Below are positions 23,174 to 35,100 of a stretch of 64,000 bases of DNA, piece after piece (positions within the stretch are counted from its first letter, which is position 1; each line of letters opens with the position of its first letter). Under the pieces are notes generated by a model, which did no database searches, was not told where the DNA came from, and was given only the letters and a program-made list of their open reading frames with translations. The stretch is taken from contig JAEPRB010000154.1 of NCBI GenBank assembly GCA_016758965.1, positions 1 to 64,000 of the forward strand, in the 5' to 3' direction. The position numbers were made by a program, and so were the translations under genes. The DNA comes from Circinella minor (taxonomy: Eukaryota > Mucoromycota > Mucoromycetes > Mucorales > Lichtheimiaceae).

Positions 23174-25773
23174 TTATTGTAACTATATAATATGGTATTT
23201 TTTTTTTCTGTGGTGTGTGTAAAAAAAAGGAACTGAAGTAAAAGAAAAAGAATTCGCGTTTTTTATTCTTTGGTGAAACAGCTTTCTTGAATTAAAAGAG
23301 TAGGTTTTTATCGGTGTTTCATATTTATCATATGAAAATTTGTAGTAACAGCTAACATTAAAAGTTTTATCATTAAATTGACACATTATTATCATAACTC
23401 GTGAAAAATAAACTTTTTTTTTTATTTATTTTTTTATATAATGACTTGTATAGTCTCAAATAAAGATTCTATTTCTTTTTTTTTAAAAAAAAAAAAATCT
23501 ACAGTAAGTATCCATGTCATACGTATTATATATATAATGAGGTTCAATTGACGTACTTACTAGTCTATATATTTTTATTACTATTTACAATAAAATCTGT
23601 CAAATTTTTAAAAAAAATATATAGTCAACGTGATAATCATTACTACTAGCAACTACCAGAAAATTTATCATGTGTACCTTTTTTTTTTTTTCCATTTTTT
23701 AAAAATATCTGGTGATTGCATTAAGAAATATCTTATTATTAAATGTATCAATTTCATCGGCACTATAAAAAAATGATAGTATGACATTTATAATTTAATG
23801 TAAAGTAGTGTTGCACTTTTTTTTTTTAATGGCTTTTTTTTTAAATACGTATTCTCCAATATATAAACTGTTGTAAATGGAAAATGGCGGTATATCTTCA
23901 ATAATATATATATACGTATATATATTTATTTTAGTCAATGATGGGCTTCATGATACATTCAGAATCAGTTTGAATAAAATCAAACCTCATCTTGTTTCCC
24001 ATGCCACTACCACTCATTCCTCCTTTTTCATCATTTTCTATATACTTTGATTATCAAAACTGCTTATTTAATTTAAAATTTATAGTTACTATGTCGTTTG
24101 TAGTTATCAATGATCTCATTGCATATTTTGATCATAGTGTTGTTATGGCCCAGTTTTATGAGTACGTATTGATATCGTTGATGAAAAAACAATCATGTAC
24201 ACTAGCAATAAATAATTCCATGTTTCTTTCTTTTTAATTAAATACATTTATCTATTCTTCATTTATTGTAATGTCTTTATGTTGTCAAAAGTTTAATATT
24301 GTTTGAGTAGTACTATAATAGAGCCTTCAAAAGAATCCCTCCCAACAATTGATTACAATAAAAGTACTTGTCAAAAATTATTTTTAAAGAGTCTGAAATG
24401 GCCCAATTTCTAGGATGTTTTCTTTCCAGCAATGAAATAATTGAAAAAAAAAGGAGTTCGTATCATTTTAAACGATAGGGCTATAGACATAATAGTATTA
24501 TTTACTCGGTTATTCAATCAAAAAGTCCTTTTAACTCGTAAAGAAATATTATGACAGTAATATATATATATATATATATCATTGTCATTATTTCGAGTGT
24601 ATAATAGAATATTCATTTAATATAAACAAAATGATCTTTTTGGTCTTTCCAAAGTGGGAGAACTATTACTTTATATTAATTAAATCCACTGTTTTTTTTT
24701 GTATTATAAAATATTTGAATAATAAGTTTTTAAAAGATAAAGTTCAAAAATGATTTAGAAATCAAGGAGATTATTATTTGATTGCATTTTATTAGTTCCC
24801 TTTTTCTGTGTGTCTGTGTGTTTTCTAACATGCTACATGTTGTTATTTGTACTCTTTTTTTTTTTTTTTAGCACGCACGTTCTTTTTTGTATTCTGTAAG
24901 ACAATCAACTTTTTTTCTTTAAAAAAATCGGTACAACCTTATCATGTTGAGAAGAAGAAAAGCCAAATATAGTATTTATTTTTTGGTTTTGTTACAATTC
25001 ATATCTCACTCGTAGTCTATAGATTTATCCATCAACAACTTTATGAATACGGAAACATTTACAAACCCAAAGCACAAAAAAAAAAGGGAATAAACGGTGT
25101 AAGGGGGTGTATAATATATCCACCATGAACGGAACAACTTTTTTAAAGTCCTAGAAAAAAAAGAGCAACTTTTAGATTATTTACCATGGTAAAATATATT
25201 CTGGTTTACCGGCTTATAATTTCATGTATCATAAAAAAAAAAGAAGAAACCTATAGCTTACATAAACAAATTTTATAAAATGTTTTAATTGACTGATGAT
25301 GATTTGTAAATAAACGTTATTTAAATATTAAATATTCCATGGAAACTAATAATTTGTAGCATAGTTACGTAAAATAACTAAAGCAACTTATTAATGCTAT
25401 TTTTAAGATAATTCTTGGATCAAAAAATAGTCAAGTGATACAGGACTCCGCCTTTTTTTATTGGAAAGCAAATGATTATCATTGCCTGTCAACAATATAA
25501 TAATTGCTTCCTCACATGGTTTTAAAGCACAGATAAGTTCTTAAACTGGTAAATTTATGAATGCTGTGTTCAACACCGTCCGTTCCTTAAAACCTGGCAT
25601 TTAAAAAAAAAACTTGTTTTAGGATTACTTGATCTTATATATTTTAATTACTATCTTTTCTATTATCCCTTTTTTTCATATTTCTCTTTCAAATAAATTC
25701 ATTCCTTTTTTTTCTTCTTCTATATAATACATAACAACATATATAAAACTTATTCCTGTTCATTCTTTGGAAT
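23174..25773. other. 2.6-kb divergent intergenic region
   Basis: Shared upstream region of the acyl-CoA synthetase (-) and Gup1 (+) genes. AT-rich with T-runs. The longest frame (around 23992-24237) lacks recognisable composition. A 14-bp palindrome TTTACCATGGTAAA lies at 25180-25193. The last 150 bases before 25774 are T-rich like a leader. No gene is supported. Confidence 0.45.
25180..25193. promoter_or_regulatory. X-box-like palindrome
   Basis: TTTACCATGGTAAA is a perfect 14-bp palindrome whose core ACCATGGT equals the centre of the RFX-family X-box (GTTRCCATGGYAAC); only the outer G/C pair differs. It sits about 590 bases before the Gup1 start. Binding is inferred. Confidence 0.35.
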
Positions 25774-27031
25774 ATGACAATGGACAACTCGCGTTCGTTA
25801 ACTCACTCTGAGGGTTACATTCACGAGAAGTCAACAACATCTTCTCCTTCTACATCAATTATGACTTCACCTTCACGATGGCGCACTCGAGGTAACTATT
25901 CTCTTTATGAAACCAACTTTTTTTTATTATCATTATTTCAACTTTCATCAAAAAAAAAAAAAGAACACGGGATCAATTAACGTGATTGGAAAAAAAAAAT
26001 AGAGTTTTATTTTTATTATGTATGCTTTGCTATTGTTGTGCCCTATATGTTTTATGTTACATATAATCTTAGTAAAGGTACGTTTGCTATTTATTTATTT
26101 TTCAATAGATATAGTAAAAATAAATAAAATAAGGGGCGCTGTATTTTGAAAAACTAACGATAATACACTAACTTATTAGAGGATAATCCACACTATACCG
26201 AATATGAACGCTTGCTGTCCAAGGGCTGGATCCCCAATCGTAAAGTGGTAAGTTTTCTTCTAACATTTAGACTTACTATGAAAGGAAAAGGAGAGACCAT
26301 TCCAGGTTTTAATAACATGTGTCGGGTTTTGGGATAAATCAAATGATTATATAGGATAATAGTGATGCTCAATATGCTACTTTTCGAGATAATATACCCA
26401 AATTATTTGCATTGGTTATTAGTTACTTATGCTTAAGTCATTTGTATCGAATATTTGTTATACCTAAACAATTACCAGTCAAACAACCTCATCAACCTCT
26501 TCATCGTATCTATTTTTTCTTTGTTGCCGGGATTGCCATTATCACTGCTCTTCATGGGACTAGTATGTTAAAAATATTAACGATTATATCCATTAGTTAT
26601 TGGATTGGTCGAACGGCAGCTGGAACCATGTGGAATCCTATTGCTTCATGGACTTTTAATTTAGCTATTTTGTTTTTAAATGAATGGTACGATGGATATA
26701 AATTTGGAACACTTTTTGGACATGGATTTGATTGGATGGTAAATAAAAATAATTTCATTTTATTATGAATGGGGAAAAGAGAAGGACGAAAAAAAAAATA
26801 GCAGTAAAAAAAAGAAAAATATGGGTTTATGTTTTTTTAAATAAATGGGGACAACGGACTTATTGTAATATATATATATATATATATAGGATGAATATAG
26901 AGGTATTCAACCACGATGGCACATTTTATTTAATTTTGTTATGCTTCGCTTGGTATCATTTAATATGGATTATTATTGGCAAAATAAAAAATCAAGAGAT
27001 GAATATGAGGTATATATATGATTCTCGTGAA

Positions 27032-27068
<37 letters not shown>

Positions 27069-27353
27069 ATATGAGGGGATATAGATATAATATTTTTTTT
27101 GGACTGATCAATTTAAAGAAGGATGATAGACTAGGTGGACCTATATCAGATAAAGATCGTATTACAGTTCCTTGTTTTGCATCGGATTACAATTATATAA
27201 ATTTTTTGGCTTATGTACTATATCCACCACTTTATCTATGTGGTCCAATTATTACATTCAATGATTTCATTTCTCAGGTAAGAAAAGTTTTGGAAGGAAG
27301 AAGAGAATCAGAATATTTACATATATCCACGCATACACTCATACACACACACA

Positions 27354-27384
<31 letters not shown>

Positions 27385-28288
27385 GGTTCGATATCCTTCT
27401 CACAAAGTGACAAAACGATTTGTAATAACTTATGCTATTCGATTAGCAGCTGTTATCTTGGTAATGGAATTGACATTACATTATCTATATGTTGTTGCTA
27501 TCAGTAAAAAAAAGGCATGGGATGGTGATACACCTTTAGAATTGAGTATGATTGGATATTTCAATTTGGTCATCATTTGGATGAAATTATTAATTCCATG
27601 GCGATTTTTCAGACTTTGGGGTCTTGCTGATGGTATATTTACTGAAGAAAATATGGTTCGCTGTATGAGTAATAATTTCTCAGCTCAAAGATTCTGGAAA
27701 AGTTGGCATAGAACATTTAATCGTTGGACTGTTCGGTAAAATATCTTTTTTTTTTTTTTTAATTAGTTGATGTGTTAAAAGTCAACTTTTTGTACAGGAT
27801 AAGTGTATATTGTTATTAATTTATTTATATATATATCTTTTTTTTTTATAGATACATTTTCATTCCACTGGGTGGATCAAAATATATGGCATATAATATG
27901 TGGGTCGTATTTACATTCGTTGCCTTGTGGCATGATATTGAACTTAAACTATTAGCATGGGGTTGGTTAATTTGTTTATTTTTGATGCCTGAATTAATTG
28001 CTTCCAGTTTATTTTCTTTTAAAAAGGTAAGTTTCAATATGTTATAAATAAATAAATGGAGTGAATTGAATTGTTAATTATATATACAACAAAATAGTTT
28101 GGAAAGAAACCTTATTATCGAGTTGTATGTGGTATTGGAGCTGTTGGTAATATTCTTATGATGATGATTGCCAATCTTGTTGGATTTTGTGTTGGTGTAG
28201 ATGGTATGATGGATATGTTAAAACAGATCTTTGGTACAGCAAATGGTAAGATAGTACATATATGGAACATATTTACCCACGGACATAT

Positions 28289-28331
<43 letters not shown>

Positions 28332-28501
28332 TACATAATACTATTATATTTGACTAAACAGATTTTTATTATACCCGAAACCTTTTTTTAGGTTTATTAT
28401 TTTTGGTGACAGTGAGCATTTGTTTATTTATTGCAGTACAAATAATGTTTGAAATTCGTGAATCAGAAAAAAGAAGAGGGGATCCTAAATGGAAAATGTA
28501 G
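25774..28501 (+). CDS. GUP1: Gup1-like MBOAT O-acyltransferase
   Basis: Ten exons: 25774-25891, 26003-26077, 26180-26247, 26355-26738, 26890-27009, 27119-27277, 27386-27735, 27852-28026, 28098-28245 and 28392-28501; 568 residues. Multi-pass membrane protein. Gup1-specific runs: [47 protein letters not shown], and the C-terminal [18 protein letters not shown] active-site features: [19 protein letters not shown] then IPLGGSKYM, and the invariant His in [16 protein letters not shown]. In yeast Gup1 remodels GPI anchors by re-acylating lyso-GPI, and it affects glycerol uptake, cell wall and rafts. Exon 6 begins at a tandem AAGAAG acceptor after a 31-nt T run, so its first residue (Lys) may be optional. 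Intron 9 carries (CA)19. Confidence 0.93.
27037..27067 (+). repeat. 31-nt poly-T tract in Gup1 intron 5
   Basis: Uninterrupted run of T from 27037 to 27067, part of the 109-nt intron upstream of Gup1 exon 6. Length may be unreliable in assembly. It may act as an extended polypyrimidine tract. Confidence 0.85.
28290..28327 (+). repeat. (CA)19 microsatellite in Gup1 intron 9
   Basis: Perfect CA dinucleotide repeat, 38 nt, inside the last intron of the MBOAT gene. A shorter imperfect CA tract occurs in intron 6 around 27340-27370. Confidence 0.9.
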
Positions 28502-29015
28502 TATTCAAATCAAATTAAAATCATTATCATTATCATATCAACCCCTAATAATAATAAAAAACCACCATTCATTATTCATCATCATCATATTTATTTATTA
28601 AAGATTAAAGTGTTGTCTATAAGTAATATCCAGATTCATGTCAGAAGCACAGAGCATCTCTTGTGGAACCATGCTGGGTATCACAAGTTCCTTTGGCAAT
28701 TTTTTTTTGAAATTAGAACTTAAAATATATATATATATATTCTGGCGTACGTACATTTATATATCAAAAGAAAACTTGTTATATCAAAGTACGTATATAT
28801 ATATATATATATATACAAAAGAAAATAGAGAAATACATATATAATTATTTTTTTAATACCCAATTAAAAGATAAAGAAAATCTTATAAAAGAGTTAAACT
28901 AATAAATTTTTAGTTCTCAAAAAAAAAAAGTTTAAGGTTTGGAAAGAAAAAAAAAAGGGGGGAAGAAAAATAAAATAAAAAAACGGAACAATCTTTCCGT
29001 TATTATTGAAAAGGA
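28502..29015. other. Intergenic region with TA-rich tracts
   Basis: 3' end of Gup1 and promoter of the DUF4211 gene. Contains (TA)n at about 28728-28740 and 28795-28814, and A/G-rich sequence at 28920-28985. No gene seen. Confidence 0.45.
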
Positions 29016-31400
29016 ATGGCATCGCAGAATAATCGACTTAAACAAACTTCATTAAATTTTTTCTTTAAACCAAATACTAATTCGCAACCATTAGCAATAC
29101 GGTAATAGTTTTAAAAACTAAACTCTCATTTAATAAAAGTTTAATAATGTTGTTTTTTTTTACTCATTTTTTTTGTTTTGTTTTGGTTTCGTTTGGGTGA
29201 AAAAAAATATGGTTTTCTATAAAAAAAAAAGGCAATCACCTACCCTTACTAGTACTCTTGACAATACCATAACTGAATCGACTGACGATGAAGAAGACCA
29301 AACTGTTCAACAACCGAGAAAACGTAAACGAATTATTCAAACTGAAGAAGACGAAGAAGTTCATGATGATGATACACAACAAAATGATAATAATATAAAA
29401 ATGCGGGATACAACAACAACAACACTTATCAGCAGTGATGAAGATGAAGAAATGCCATTAGCGAGTCCATATAAAATACGACTTTTGCAACGTAAAGTTA
29501 AGATAAACGATGATGAAGAAGATGACTTGAATATGATGAACAAAAATAATGATAGCAATGAACACGAAGATGATATACAAAATGACCTGGACTTTCTAGG
29601 TGACAATGGTAAACCAAAATAAACAACAGGAATTGGGGCTATTGAACATTATAAACACGTGTGAGCGCGTGAATATATATATTGGAGTCTTTTGTATAAA
29701 AGAAAGATAGAGATTAATCCCATGATATACATATATTCTTGTTATTGTAAAAACGTAAATTATTGTTAAAATAACAGATATTTATCAAGAAAGGACACGG
29801 GGTAAAAAGAAATCACAATATAAGCAAGCATTAGAAAGATTGAAAAGTGAGTGAGTTAACCAACATGCCGAAAGGGCAAATAAAAATAAATAAAGCTATA
29901 CTAACGACTTTAAACTTTTTTTTTTCTTGTAGATCGGAAACAGCGATCGTTTGACGGACCGGAAGGTCCGATGGACCGATATCGTGTAGATTATAATAAT
30001 ATTGATGATGATAATCATAATGAAGAAGAAGAAGAAGAAGATGATGATGATGATGACGTAAATGAATTTATAGTGGATGATGATATTATTGATGGTGTTA
30101 AAATAGATTTATCAAATGAAAAAGTTTCATTACCTGGTAAAGTAACATAAGAAATAATATTTGTCTTTTGATTTTTCACAAAAAGAAGATCTTTTTTCAT
30201 CTTTTATTTTATTTTAACTCTTGACAAAAAAAAACAACAACAATGATTTATTATTAGTTCCATTCAGTATGGCAAAGACAAGATTTTCAACAAACTTTAA
30301 AATATATGTTGAATCTCTTCTTCACGCTGTTTTGGATGAGGATACACAAAGTAAGCATTTCTATTTAGGAGGAAAAGTAAAAAAAAAAAAAGGAGGGAGA
30401 GGAAAAAAAAAAAAAAAAGGTCGCAAAAGAAAATAATGGCGTTTTAACTCTTATTTTACTAATTTGTCTATATGAAAAAGGTTTGTATTTTCAACAAGCC
30501 GTGTCCACCGTGGAACGAAGAGTCCGAGGTTATAGAGATTCATTGATAACGAGTGATGCATGGCTTCCGCCATTCAAGGTAATATTTTTTTTCTTTAAAA
30601 TAAATTTTGTTTATGTAAACAAATAATCATCAACACAACTTTTTTTCCGAAAAGAAAGAATTATGTGTTGTTTGTGCCTTAAAATTAAAGATGATGAAGG
30701 CGGGAGAGGGGGAGGGAAACGATAGACTAAGCTATATTTAAATGATATGGCTTTTGTGTTTATTATTACAATTCTTATTATTTATAAAAACTAATAATAA
30801 TAATATTAGGCGGCGTTGGATAAATATCCTATATGGACTCCAGCAGTTTGTAAAGGGTTAATATGTGAAGGGTGTCGGCAGAAACGGGCAGCTAGTTTCG
30901 AGGTGGTACTTGCAGCGGAACCGGAAGACACCGAAACTGAACCGAGAGATAAAACATTTTCACTGGGAAGTGAGTGCTACAAACGCGCCAATGTGTATCA
31001 CAAGCTCATCCATTTTCGGTCACACCTACACAAACACGTTCGCAACGAAGCCGAAGAGTTAATGAGTGATCCTGAACAGTTGTCTTGTCTTACAGAAGAT
31101 ATTATGAAAACTTTACATACTTCTGGATTTGTAAAAAATGTAAGTTTTTTTTTTTATAATAATGATAGTTTATTTGTTGTCATAATAACGAATGGTCAAT
31201 TTGTTGCTATCATATGCGTTACTATAGAAAAGAATTAACTTAAGCTTTTTTTTTTTTTTTTTTTACTTGTTCAGCTTTATCAACAAACTCAATCATTATT
31301 TAGTCAAGCTCGTTCACAATATATACCAACTTTAAAGAGAGGATCTAATCGGTTATATAATAATGATGATGATGATGATTCGTTTTCAGAAGAAGAATAA
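29016..31400 (+). CDS. DUF4211 protein with N-terminal PIP box
   Basis: Eight exons: 29016-29101, 29232-29608, 29778-29846, 29933-30136, 30258-30350, 30481-30578, 30810-31139 and 31275-31400; 460 residues. Residues about 10-19 read QTSLNFFFKP, matching the PCNA-interacting peptide Q-x-x-[ILM]-x-x-[FY]-[FY]. An acidic, Ser/Thr-rich region with KRKR-type nuclear signals (PRKRKR) follows. Then a DUF4211-like domain: DDVNEFIVDDDIID, VPFSMAKTRFSTNFKIYVES, RVRGYRDSLITSDAWLPPFK, YPIWTPAVCKGLICEGCRQK (paired Cys) and SECYKRANVYHKLIHFRSHL. The fold is found in animal CCDC82 and QSER1 and in fungal nuclear proteins of unknown role. A chromatin or replication-linked function is inferred from the PIP box and nuclear signals. 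GC content rises in exons 4 and 7. Confidence 0.85.
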
Positions 31401-32132
31401 TGTCTTTTTTTTCATCAATAGAAAATGGATAGAAGAGAAATTTGTGTTGTAACTTTATAAAATAGGGACTTTTTAAGAAAGAATTATTAATATTATTATT
31501 TTTTGTTATACATTGTGCTTCATTCGGGCCATCTTCCCGTTTTCTTGTTTTCGCCCACACTCACGCTTCACATAACAATACTACAACAACAAATAACAAA
31601 CCGATATTAATGATGATGACGAGTGCCACACTATGTTATTATTATTATTATTATTTTGGTTTTATAAAGGCCCTTTTTTGTCGCCAATATCTTGTACTTG
31701 TATATTTTTTTTTTATAACTCCATAACCTTTTTTTTTTTTTTTGTATTTATTTTCCCTTCTTTTTTTTTTATTTCTCTTCTTTTTTTTTTCTTTTCTTTT
31801 TTAAAACAACCCTTCTTCTCGTCCCCCCTTTTTCTCCTAAAACCTTTCAAAAGTCAAAAGAATATTAAAATATAACAACAATATTAATTCATTCTCTCTC
31901 TCTCTCTCCTCTCTTTTATAACGATTTCCCTCCTCTCCCTTTTCTTTTCTTTTTTGTATTTTTAAATCCATCATCATCATCAAATATATCCGACAATATA
32001 AAAAAAAAAAATCAATTTTTTTTTCTCTTTTTCTTATCTATCCGCTTATAATTTAATTCTGTATTTTAATCTTTCCTCTTCTGTCATTATTATAATTATT
32101 GTATTCTTATTGTCTTCTTTTTATTATTTAAT
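31401..32132. other. Pyrimidine-rich promoter/leader region
   Basis: From about 31700 to 32110 the plus strand is nearly all T and C with long T-runs and a CTCTCT block at 31893-31912, directly before the Sel1 gene. The open frame there (Phe/Leu/Ser-rich) is a translation artefact. Confidence 0.5.
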
Positions 32133-35100
32133 ATGGGGAATAATCAAAGCAGACAAATCCATCAAAATACGAGTCAACGGGTCACATCCCCAACAGTGGC
32201 TGCATCAATGATAACTTCAACAACAGCAGTATCACGTATCCATAACAATCATAATGATAATATTAAAAATAACAAAAATAAAAACAGACGATCAAGATCC
32301 CCACCTCATTATTCGCAACAAGCAAATGAACGACCAAATAAGCAACAAATAAAGACCGAGCCACCCAGTTCAGCCTTGTCAGGTTGTACAACAAGGCACG
32401 GGACCGCTGATCCGACGATGAGTTCGAATTATAATGACACGACAACATCACGACCACGACGTTCATCTTCTTCGGTCCGTCAACGCCAACATCAACAACA
32501 GATGGATAGTGGATACTCTGGAAGTCGTTGGTCGAGTACCTTATTTTCACACGCACCACAAACGACTTCTTCAACTATTACTACTGTATCATCATCTACT
32601 TCAATAAATTGGGGTTGTGTACAAGAAGAAGAAGTAATTGAATCTTCAATTGAATGTTCTCGTTCTTCTTCTGCGACGAATAATAGTACAATAGCAGCAA
32701 CAAACGCAATGGCATTAGTAAATGCTGATCCTCAATTGCAACGACCACCTCCTTATTATTGTTATCCGCATCCAGAAGTTGATGAGCAACAAGAGGATCA
32801 ACAACAGCAACAACAACAATCGTCAATAAATAATATCGGTGTATCCACGGAACGTGTATTACAACTTTTGGAAAATTCTTCATCACCACAAGAAACATAT
32901 CAAATTTTGGATGCAGCATTTGCACGAGCACGCTTATTACAAGATTCCGAAGATCAATCCAAAGCATTTCAAGCTGCATTAAATTGGAGTCAACGTGAAT
33001 TGGAAGATGATGATGACAATAGTAACGATGTTGCTGCAGTATGGGTTGCTCGATGTTATATAGATGGTTTCGGTACAAAAAAAGATTCTGCCCTTGGCTT
33101 TAATCAATTAAAAACATTGGTCGATCGTGGTTGTTGGCAAGCATTTTATCCATTAGCGATGTGTTATCTTGAAGGCATTAAATCTTCTCAAGGACAAGTA
33201 ATTCAACCAGTGGATAAAGAAATTGCTTATCAATGGTTTTCTACCGTTGCTCAATTGGAATTTAATACAAACGATGTTTTACCTATTATTGCTTTAGCTC
33301 AATTTCGTATTGGATCATTATTATTTGATGAAGATCCAAGAGATGCTTTACAATGGTTTTTAAAAAGTGCCAATCGTGGTAATTTGTAAGTTATATATAT
33401 CTATATTCATTTATATTTTCTGAGACTATATTGGTAGATTGAATTCAGGGGTTAAAAAAAAAGAGAAAACAATGTGTTGGTTTTGGTGTAACTAATGTGA
33501 AGACTCTTTTTTTATACATATATATATATATATATATACTTATATAGACATGCACAATATATTGTGGGTGTACATTATGAATTTGGTATTCAAGTAAATA
33601 AAGATTTAAACAAAGCAAAAGAATATATGCTTAAAAGTGCCATGCAAGAGTTTTCTCATGCTCAAGCTGCTCTTGGTATTTTATTGATGAATTCAAATGA
33701 TTTTAAAGAAGGCATTCATTGGTTAGAACGTGCTGCTACAATGGTAAGTAATAATGTTTAAACTTACTATTTTTTTCTTCTTGACACACTATAATATTCT
33801 GATGTATTTATTTATTTATTATTTTAGGATAATCCACGAGCATTATTTCGACTTGGTCATATGTACGAAGAAGGCATTGGTGTAAAACAAAGTAATAGAA
33901 CCGCCGCAATTTATTACAAAGCAGCTGCCGATCACGATCATCCAGAAGCTCAATTTCAATTAGCCATTAAATACCATTTTGGCGGTCTCGGATTACGACC
34001 GGATCCACAAGAAGCAGATCGGTATTTACGACAAAGTGCTAAAGCCGGTTATTCACGTGCTCAACGTCACTTAGGTTTAATGTATTTAGAACGTGGTCCT
34101 CATAATCAACATCGACATAACAGAAATAATAAATTAGCTGTCGAATGGTTCTTTCGTGCAGCTGCTCAAGGAGATATCATGGCTTACATATTAGTTGGAG
34201 AATGTTATGAGCATGGACATGGTATTGAGACGAATCATACAACAGCATTGGAGTATTATACTAAGGCTGCTTCTGTCAAAGGTCCCCATCAAGGAAAAGC
34301 TCAATTGGCAACAGCAGAATTAATGATAAAACATAGACGAACGACTGATGCATTTGAATGGTTTGAACGTGCTTTTGAAAACGCCGAATGTATTCAACAA
34401 CAGAATGAAGAACAGCAACAACAACAGCAGCAGCAACAACAAAAGAGATCATGCACTCAATGTCGTGCTAAGTTAATGGTTGCACGTTATTATTTACATG
34501 GCTGGGGTAATGTGAATCAAAATCAAAAATTAGCCTATCAGATGCTTCACGAATTGGCGAACACCAATGAACGCAATTATCATGTACATTATTGGTTGGC
34601 CTCATGTTATCTTGAAGGAATTCCTGATGTATGTACTATTGATCAAGAAGCTGCTTTCGAACATTACAAGATAGCTGCTGAAATGGGGGATACCCAATCA
34701 GAGTTTCAGGTATTTATTATATCTTTTTTTTGTATTCTCTTTATTTATATAAGAAAATAGTTAATTAATTATTAATATGTTTATAGGTCGGTTTAATGTT
34801 ATCTAATGGAACAGGTGTTCAATGTGATCGTTTTGAAGCATACAAATGGTACCAAAAAGCGGCCAAAAAGAATTATCACCCAGCTCTTTATAATCTCGGA
34901 TTATGGCACGATAGTATTAATGATTTAACTAAAGCTGAAAAATACTATGAAAAAGCTCATCGTTTGGGTAATCCATCTGCTATGGAAAAATTGGCGGTAG
35001 TTTATATTAAAAGTTCATATATTCCTGTTGATCCATCAGACTATAATTGTTTACGATTACAACAACGGCATCGCGGAGAAGCTATTCGATGGTTCAAAGA

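Noticed and set aside
23992..24237. 81-residue frame in the spacer between the acyl-CoA synthetase and Gup1 genes
   Set aside because: No splice context, no recognisable composition, no upstream leader; probably chance.
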